From NCBI GenBank assembly GCA_965198915.1, contig CBDAQC010000006.1:558001-622000 (forward strand): 64,000 bases of DNA, read 5' to 3'. The position numbers and the translations under genes were made by a program. The number at the start of each line of letters is the position of its first letter. Positions within the stretch are counted from its first letter, which is position 1. The notes under the pieces were generated by a model. The model had not been told where the DNA came from. It did no database searches and worked only from the letters and a program-made list of their open reading frames with translations. Positions 58,595-64,000 of this stretch are shown here, one piece after another. The stretch is from BOG-908 sp965198915. Lineage in GTDB: Bacteria > Pseudomonadota > Alphaproteobacteria > Acetobacterales > Acetobacteraceae.

Positions 58595-61189
58595 ATGAAC
58601 GAAACCTCCCCTCCGCCCGCCTACGACTTCGCAACCGCCGAGCCGAAATGGCAGGAAGCGTGGGAGGCAGCCGGCTGCTTCCTGGCTGACGACGTGCCGC
58701 GGCCGGCGGAGCCGAAATACTACGTGCTGGAGATGTTTCCTTATCCCAGCGGTAAGATTCACATGGGCCACGTGCGCAACTACACGCTGGGTGACGTGGT
58801 GGCGCGCTACAAGCGCGCGCGCGGCTACCAGGTGCTGCACCCGATGGGGTGGGACGCGTTCGGCCTGCCGGCGGAAAATGCGGCGCGCGAGCGTGGTGTG
58901 CATCCGGGGGTGTGGACGCGCGCGAACATCGCGGCAATGCGCACGGAGCTGCGCCGGATGGGCCTGGCGATCGACTGGCGGCGCGAGTTCGCGACCTGCG
59001 ACCCGTCCTATTACGGGCAGCAGCAGCGGCTGTTCCTGTCCTTCCTGCAGGACGGGCTGGTGGAGCGGCGGGAGAGCTACGTCAACTGGGATCCTGTCGA
59101 TGGCACGGTGCTGGCCAACGAGCAGGTGATCGACGGGCGCGGGTGGCGGTCCGGCGCGCTGGTCGAGAAGAAGAAGCTGTCCCAGTGGTTCTTCCGTATC
59201 ACCCGGTTCGCGCCCGAGTTGCTGGGCGCGCTGGACACGCTGGCGCGCTGGCCGGAGCGCGTGCGGGTGATGCAGGCGAAGTGGATCGGCCGCAGCGAAG
59301 GCGCGCGGCTGCGTTTCCCGCTGGCGCAGGCGGAGGCCGGCATTTCCGAGTTGGAGGTGTTCACCACCCGCCCTGACACGCTGTTCGGCATGTCCTTCGT
59401 GGCGGTGGCGGCCGAGCACCCGCTGGCGGCCTCCGTGGCGGCGCGTGACCCGGGGGCGGCGGCGTTCGTAGCCACCTGCCGCGGCATGGGCACCAGCGAG
59501 GTGGCGCTGGAGACGGCCGAGAAGCAGGGCTACGACACCGGGCTGGTGGTGCGCCACCCGTTCCTGCCGGACCGGGTGTATCCGGTGTGGATCGCCAACT
59601 TCGTGCTGATGGAATACGGCACCGGTGCCATCTATGGCTGTCCCGCGCATGACCAGCGCGACCTGGATTTCGCCCGCAAATACGCGCTGGACGTGGTGCC
59701 CGTGGTGGTGCCGGCCAGCGAGGACGCGGCCACTTTCAGCGTGGCGGACCGCGCCTATGACGGGCCGGGCGTGATCGCCAATTCCGGCTTCCTGGACGGG
59801 CTGAGCATCGAGGAGGCCAAGCGCGCCGCGATCGATGCGCTGGCCGCACAGGGCTGGGGCCAAGGCGTGGTGAACTGGCGCCTGCGCGATTGGGGCGTGA
59901 GCCGCCAGCGCTACTGGGGCTGCCCGATCCCGGTGATACATTGCACGGCCTGCGGCGTGGTGCCGGTGCCCGACAGCGCGTTGCCCGTGCTGCTGCCGGA
60001 CGACGTGACGTTCGATCGGCCGGGCAACCCGCTGGACCACCATCCGACCTGGAAGCACGTGTCATGCCCACGCTGCGGCACGGCCGCCGTGCGTGAGACG
60101 GATACCTGCGACACGTTCGTCGACAGCTCGTGGTATTTCGCGCGGTTCTGCAGCCCTGGTGCCGCGGTGCCCGTGCAGCGCGAGGCGGTGGATGGGTGGC
60201 TGCCGGTGGACCAGTATATCGGCGGGATCGAGCACGCGATCCTGCATCTGCTGTACGCGCGTTTCATGACCAGGGCGATGCAGACGGCGGGCTATCTGGG
60301 GCTGGCCGAGCCGTTTGCCGGCCTGTTCACCCAGGGCATGGTGACCCATGAGAGCTACAAATCGGCCGATGGGCGCTGGCTGTATCCGGAAGAGACGGTG
60401 GCACAGGACGGCGTTGTGGTGGAGCGGGCCAGCGGCGCTCCGGTGACGGTTGGCCGCGTGGAGGCGATGAGCAAGTCTCGCCGCAACACTGTCGATCCGG
60501 GGTCCATCATAAACCGTTACGGTGCCGACACGGCGCGGTGGTTCATCCTCTCCGACAACCCGCCCGAGCGTGACATCGAATGGACCGAGTCCGGCGTGGT
60601 CGGCGCCTACCGCTTCGTGCAGCGGCTATATCGTCTGGCCGAGGCGAGTGCGGGCGCGGCACCGGCCGCGCCCGTGGTGTTCGGCGAGGCCGCGCTGGCG
60701 CTACGCCGGGTGACGCACCGCACGATAGCCAGTGTGACCGCGGCGCTGGAGGATTTCGCCTTCAATGTGGCGGTGGCACGTATCTACGAGCTGGCCGGAG
60801 CCATCGCCGATGCGGACCGGACGGACAGCTTGGACGGGATGGTGTTCGCCCGACGTGAGGCCGTGGAGATGGCCGCGCGGCTGATCGCACCGATGATGCC
60901 GCATTTGGCTGAGGAGTTGTTCGCTCTGCTGGGCCACGCAGGGCTGCTGGCCGAGCAAGCCTGGCCGCAGGCCGACCCGGATCTGGTCGCGGCCCAAAGC
61001 CTGACGATCGCGGTGCAGGTGATGGGCAAGCTGCGCGCCAAGATTGAGGTAGCGCCGGGTGCCGCGGCGGAGAGCGTGATTGCGGCTGCCGAGGCAGAGC
61101 CGAACGTAGCCCGGTTGCTGGCCGGCAAGCGCGTGGTGAAGCGCATCCATGTGCCGGGCCGGATTGTTAATTTCGTGGTGGCGGAGTGA
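58595..61189 (+). CDS. leuS: Leucyl-tRNA synthetase
   Basis: Charges tRNA-Leu, 864 residues, class Ia. HIGH motif as KIHMGHVRNYTLGDV; editing CP1 domain with FTTRPDTLFGMSF and YGTGAIYGCPAHD; zinc-like Cys segments CTACG and CPRCG; KMSKS as AMSKSRRNTVDP; anticodon-binding helical domain at the end. ATG 58595 is chosen because the conserved start follows. Its stop overlaps lptE (GTGA), and holA follows. Confidence 0.97.
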   Translation: MNETSPPPAYDFATAEPKWQEAWEAAGCFLADDVPRPAEPKYYVLEMFPYPSGKIHMGHVRNYTLGDVVARYKRARGYQVLHPMGWDAFGLPAENAARERGVHPGVWTRANIAAMRTELRRMGLAIDWRREFATCDPSYYGQQQRLFLSFLQDGLVERRESYVNWDPVDGTVLANEQVIDGRGWRSGALVEKKKLSQWFFRITRFAPELLGALDTLARWPERVRVMQAKWIGRSEGARLRFPLAQAEAGISELEVFTTRPDTLFGMSFVAVAAEHPLAASVAARDPGAAAFVATCRGMGTSEVALETAEKQGYDTGLVVRHPFLPDRVYPVWIANFVLMEYGTGAIYGCPAHDQRDLDFARKYALDVVPVVVPASEDAATFSVADRAYDGPGVIANSGFLDGLSIEEAKRAAIDALAAQGWGQGVVNWRLRDWGVSRQRYWGCPIPVIHCTACGVVPVPDSALPVLLPDDVTFDRPGNPLDHHPTWKHVSCPRCGTAAVRETDTCDTFVDSSWYFARFCSPGAAVPVQREAVDGWLPVDQYIGGIEHAILHLLYARFMTRAMQTAGYLGLAEPFAGLFTQGMVTHESYKSADGRWLYPEETVAQDGVVVERASGAPVTVGRVEAMSKSRRNTVDPGSIINRYGADTARWFILSDNPPERDIEWTESGVVGAYRFVQRLYRLAEASAGAAPAAPVVFGEAALALRRVTHRTIASVTAALEDFAFNVAVARIYELAGAIADADRTDSLDGMVFARREAVEMAARLIAPMMPHLAEELFALLGHAGLLAEQAWPQADPDLVAAQSLTIAVQVMGKLRAKIEVAPGAAAESVIAAAEAEPNVARLLAGKRVVKRIHVPGRIVNFVVAE

Positions 61190-61686
61190 TCGGCCGCCGC
61201 GCGTTAGTGCTGAGCCTGGCGGGGATGACCGCGGGCTGCGGCTTCCACCCCGTCTACGGCGTGCACCAGACAGGTAGCGCGGCCCTGGCGGCGGTGTACG
61301 TGAACATCATTCCCAACCGATCCGGCCAGTTGTTGCGGCAGGCGCTGCAGGCGCGGCTGGAGGGAAGCTCCGGCGATGCACCGAAGCGCTTCGTTTTGGG
61401 GGTGGGGTTCTTCGAAGCGGTATCCGGCCTGAACGTGCAGGCGGACAACTCGACAACGCGCAACAGAACCGTAGGCAATGCCACCTGGAGTTTGCGGGCC
61501 GCCGACAATCCCGGCGTTCAGTTGGCCGGCGGTACGGTCCGCAGCGTGGACGGCTACAACATCATTGATGAGCAATTCTTCTACCAGGATCTGGAGGAGG
61601 ATGCGGCGGAACACCGGCTTGCGCAGGCCTTGGCGGATCAGATCGTCCTGGCGATGGCGGTGTATTTCGACAAGCATCCCGGGTAG
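61186..61686 (+). CDS. lptE: LPS-assembly lipoprotein LptE
   Basis: A 166-residue outer-membrane lipoprotein; lipobox in SLAGMTAGCGFHPVYG. It plugs the LptD barrel and helps insert LPS. The pattern GFHPVYG and LLRQALQARL is typical of alphaproteobacterial LptE located between leuS and holA. The GTG start overlaps the leuS stop by 4 nt. LptD is not in the window. Confidence 0.9.
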   Translation: MIGRRALVLSLAGMTAGCGFHPVYGVHQTGSAALAAVYVNIIPNRSGQLLRQALQARLEGSSGDAPKRFVLGVGFFEAVSGLNVQADNSTTRNRTVGNATWSLRAADNPGVQLAGGTVRSVDGYNIIDEQFFYQDLEEDAAEHRLAQALADQIVLAMAVYFDKHPG

Positions 61687-61710
61687 GCCGAAGCTGCCAA
61701 GGTTTGCGTC

Positions 61711-62736
61711 TTGAAGCTGGATGCCAGGCAGTTCGCCAGTCTGCTGCAGGACACGGGCAAATGCCGGCTGGCGCTGATCTACGGCGAAGATGAAGGCCAG
61801 ATACGCGAGCGGTCACAAATGCTGACCCGCCAGGTGGCCGGAAGCCTGACCGATCCGTTTCTTGTCGTCGAGCTGGGGCGGGAAAACTGGGGACAGATAC
61901 CGGCCGAGATGGCAGCGCTGTCGATGATCGGCGGCCGCCGGGTGATCATCGTTCGTGACGCGTCCGATGCGGTGCTCGCTCCGGCGTCACAAGCTTTGCG
62001 CGGCCCGGGTGATGGTCTGCTGATTTTGGAAGCGCCGGGTCTTGGGAAAGGCAAGTTGCGTAGCTTTGCCGAAGCGGCGCGGGACGCGGTAGCGGTGGCG
62101 TGCTACCCTGATGACGGCCGCGCACTGTCCGATCTGGTGAAGGCCGGGCTGGCGGCCGGCAAAGTAACCATCGATCAGGATGCCTTGTCCTGGCTGGCAC
62201 AGTCTCTGAGTGGCGACCGTGCGGTGATACGCAATGAGATCGAGAAGCTCGCCTTGCTGGCCGGCCCAGGGGGACAGGTTGATCTCGAGGCGGCACAGGC
62301 CTGCACGGGGGAGAGCGCTGCCGGCAGCGCGGATGAAGGTGTGCTTGCCGCCCTGGGCGGCCGCATTGAGGCCGCAGACCAGGGTGTCGAGGCGGCGATA
62401 CAGGATGGGTTGGCGGGAGTAGCGGTGATCCGGATCGCGGTGTCTCTGCTGCAACGTTTGCACCAGGCGCGCTTGCGCATGGATGACGGCGAGAGTGCCG
62501 GCGACGCCATGCGATCTATGCGGCCACCTGTCTTCTTTCGGGCACAGGCTGCCACGGCGGCTTGCCTGACTATATGGTCGAGCCTTGGATTATTGCGTTT
62601 GCTGGAGGAAGCAAGGCAGGCGGAGCTGGCCTGCAAGCGAACGGGAAGCCGGCAGGAATTGCTGGCGCGCCGGTTCGTCGCCGGCCTTGCCCGCCAGGCA
62701 GCCCTGCGCAGACAGGGCGCTGGCGCAGGGCGTTAA
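61711..62736 (+). CDS. holA: DNA polymerase III subunit delta
   Basis: The clamp-loader wrench subunit, 341 residues. The N-terminal domain starts ALIYGEDEGQIRERSQML; the following SMIGGRRVIIVRDASD and the lid and C-terminal collar (FFRAQAATAACLTIWSS) are as in the family. It opens the beta clamp. Start is TTG 61711, 24 nt after the lptE stop. It is convergent with parB. Confidence 0.92.
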   Translation: MKLDARQFASLLQDTGKCRLALIYGEDEGQIRERSQMLTRQVAGSLTDPFLVVELGRENWGQIPAEMAALSMIGGRRVIIVRDASDAVLAPASQALRGPGDGLLILEAPGLGKGKLRSFAEAARDAVAVACYPDDGRALSDLVKAGLAAGKVTIDQDALSWLAQSLSGDRAVIRNEIEKLALLAGPGGQVDLEAAQACTGESAAGSADEGVLAALGGRIEAADQGVEAAIQDGLAGVAVIRIAVSLLQRLHQARLRMDDGESAGDAMRSMRPPVFFRAQAATAACLTIWSSLGLLRLLEEARQAELACKRTGSRQELLARRFVAGLARQAALRRQGAGAGR

Positions 62737-62751
62737 AGCAGTCGGCGGGGC

Positions 62752-63612
62752 TCAGCTTGCCGGATTCAACAGGGCGATCAGCCCATCGAGCTGATCCAGA
62801 CTGCGGTATTTTATAGTAACGGCGCCGCCCCGTCCGTCGAAGGCAATCTGGACGGCGAGGCCCAGCCGTTCCGACAAGTCACGTTGCAGAGCCTCCGTCT
62901 CAGGATCTTCCACGCGCTCGCGCGCCGGCTTGGGGTCGTTCGCCTTGTTTGTGCACAACGCCTCCGTTTGCCGCACGCTCAAACCGCGCTCCAGCACGGT
63001 CTTCGCCGCCTGCTCCGGGTTCGGGTGGGCCAGAAGCGCTCTCGCATGGCCGGCGGACAGTCGCCCCTCCTGAACCTCGCCCCGCACGAAGCTGGGTAGC
63101 TGCAGCAACCGCATGCTGTTGGCAACGTGGCTGCGGGATTTACCGACGGCCGTTCCGAGCTGTTCCTGCGTCAAGCCGAACTCCTCGATCAGGCGGCGGA
63201 AGCCTTCGCCTTCTTCGATGGGGTTTAGGTCCTGCCGCTGCAGGTTCTCTACCAGAGACGCTGCCATGGCGTCGGCGTCGGACAGCTCACGTACCAGCAC
63301 AGGCACTTCGTGCAACCCGGCCTGCTGCGCCGCACGCCAGCGGCGCTCACCGGCGATGATCTGGTAGTGCTTTGGCTGGTGCGGGTGCGGCCGGGCAAGC
63401 AGAGGCTGCAATATGCCGCGTGCCTGGATGGACGCCACAAGTTCGGCCAAGGAGTCCGGGTTGAAGCTGGTGCGAGGTTGGAACGGCCCCGGCTCCAGAT
63501 GATCAATGGCCAGGTTGCGGACCGGGGTCGCGGGCGCGCTTTCCTCCTTGTAGGACGGTGCGTCGCCCATGAGGGCGGCCAGCCCGCGGCCCAGGCGTGG
63601 AGCAGCGGTCAT
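62752..63612 (-). CDS. parB: Chromosome partitioning protein ParB
   Basis: A 286-residue CTP-dependent DNA clamp that loads at parS. N-terminal ParA-activating tail (RLGRGLAALMG), CTP-binding GERRWRAAQQAG and ENLQRQDLNPIEEGEGF, central helix-turn-helix TQEQLGTAVGKSRSHVANSM, C-terminal dimerisation with VTIKYRSLDQLDGL. The start overlaps the parA stop (ATGA). No convincing parS was found in this window. Confidence 0.96.
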   Translation of the reverse strand: MTAAPRLGRGLAALMGDAPSYKEESAPATPVRNLAIDHLEPGPFQPRTSFNPDSLAELVASIQARGILQPLLARPHPHQPKHYQIIAGERRWRAAQQAGLHEVPVLVRELSDADAMAASLVENLQRQDLNPIEEGEGFRRLIEEFGLTQEQLGTAVGKSRSHVANSMRLLQLPSFVRGEVQEGRLSAGHARALLAHPNPEQAAKTVLERGLSVRQTEALCTNKANDPKPARERVEDPETEALQRDLSERLGLAVQIAFDGRGGAVTIKYRSLDQLDGLIALLNPAS

Positions 63613-64000
63613 TGCACGCCTGCCTGTTCCCGCGCGAGCAGTTCAGCCGCCAGCTTTGTATAGGCGACCGCACCGGCCGAGGTTTTGTCGTATATCAAGA
63701 CGGGTTTTCCATGACTTGGCGCTTCGGAAATACGTATGTTCCGCGGTATCATCGTCTCATACACCCTGTCGCCAAAGAAGCTTCTCGCGTCAGCGGCGAC
63801 CAAGTCGGACAGGTTATTGCGGCGGTCGAACATCGTCAGGACAATACCCTCCAGCGTCAAAGACGGGTTGAGGCTGCGCTTTATGCGCTCGATGGTCTGC
63901 ACCAGCTGGCTGATGCCCTCCAACGCGAAGAATTCACACTGCAGCGGGACAATCACGGAACTCGCCGCCACCAGCCCGTTCAGCGTCAGCAGGCTCAGGC
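63609..64000 (-). CDS. parA: Chromosome partitioning ATPase ParA (C-terminal part)
   Basis: The C-terminal 130 residues of a ParA/Soj deviant-Walker ATPase; the N-terminal Walker A lies beyond the window. Seen here: VIVPLQCEFFALEGISQLVQ, GIVLTMFDRRNNLSDLV, IPRNIRISEAPSHGKPVLIYD and GAVAYTKLAAELL, all characteristic. It works with ParB to move origins to the poles. The stop overlaps the parB start. Confidence 0.95.
   Translation of the reverse strand, partial: LSLLTLNGLVAASSVIVPLQCEFFALEGISQLVQTIERIKRSLNPSLTLEGIVLTMFDRRNNLSDLVAADARSFFGDRVYETMIPRNIRISEAPSHGKPVLIYDKTSAGAVAYTKLAAELLAREQAGVQ

Overview
This is a high-GC alphaproteobacterial chromosome segment, most likely from Acetobacteraceae. 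The taxonomy is inferred from gene order and content: leuS-lptE-holA next to parB-parA, hemE-hemH-HAD-hemJ-rho, split xdhC genes followed by a fused molybdopterin-binding/MobA protein, a three-subunit GMC dehydrogenase with cytochrome c, an acid-type S53 peptidase, and very abundant AT-rich intergenic inverted repeats. Most genes are housekeeping. Accessory-looking DNA is confined to about 12.0-14.7 kb and 49.7-51.1 kb.

Layout: 0-6 kb holds the start of an Hsp20 gene behind a ROSE-like RNA thermometer, rpmE, a candidate 26-residue peptide, an SMP-30 family lactonase, pyrD with an overlapping HAD phosphatase, an esterase/beta-lactamase-fold hydrolase and a DUF4287 protein. 6-12 kb holds tyrA-hisC, the xdhC1-xdhC2-moeA/mobA maturation operon and two small downstream genes. 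12-16 kb has an orphan receiver protein, secreted proteins and a divergent azoR/HxlR-regulator pair. 16-25.4 kb has hslVU, rsmA, and the rho/hemJ/HAD/hemH/hemE block, which diverges from ppsR across an intergenic region with a perfect DnaA box. That region is the best oriC candidate here.

25-38 kb carries lolA, a thioredoxin-reductase-like ferredoxin reductase, tsaE, a MurU-like nucleotidyltransferase, addB (without addA beside it), a gluconate-2-dehydrogenase-type complex (small subunit, GMC flavoprotein, triheme cytochrome c), an SDR and pyrF. 38-50 kb carries a flotillin, an MFS exporter, the S53 peptidase, glgX and a large hybrid histidine kinase. 50-64 kb has a small cysteine-rich protein, a tyrosine-recombinase remnant, tRNA-Met(CAT), a MarR/OmpR/EnvZ-type regulatory operon, a methyltransferase, kup, a YggS-type PLP protein, DUF3576, leuS-lptE-holA and convergent parB-parA.

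The most striking non-coding signal is a family of about 28 AT-rich hairpin arms of about 45 bp, often arranged as inverted pairs around a GC-rich centre (units of about 130-180 bp). They lie only between genes. Their outer ends face the flanking genes, very often within a few bases of a stop codon, and the stems vary by compensatory changes. They look like a selected structural element, such as a bidirectional terminator or BIME-like repeat. I saw no CRISPR array, complete insertion sequence or prophage.
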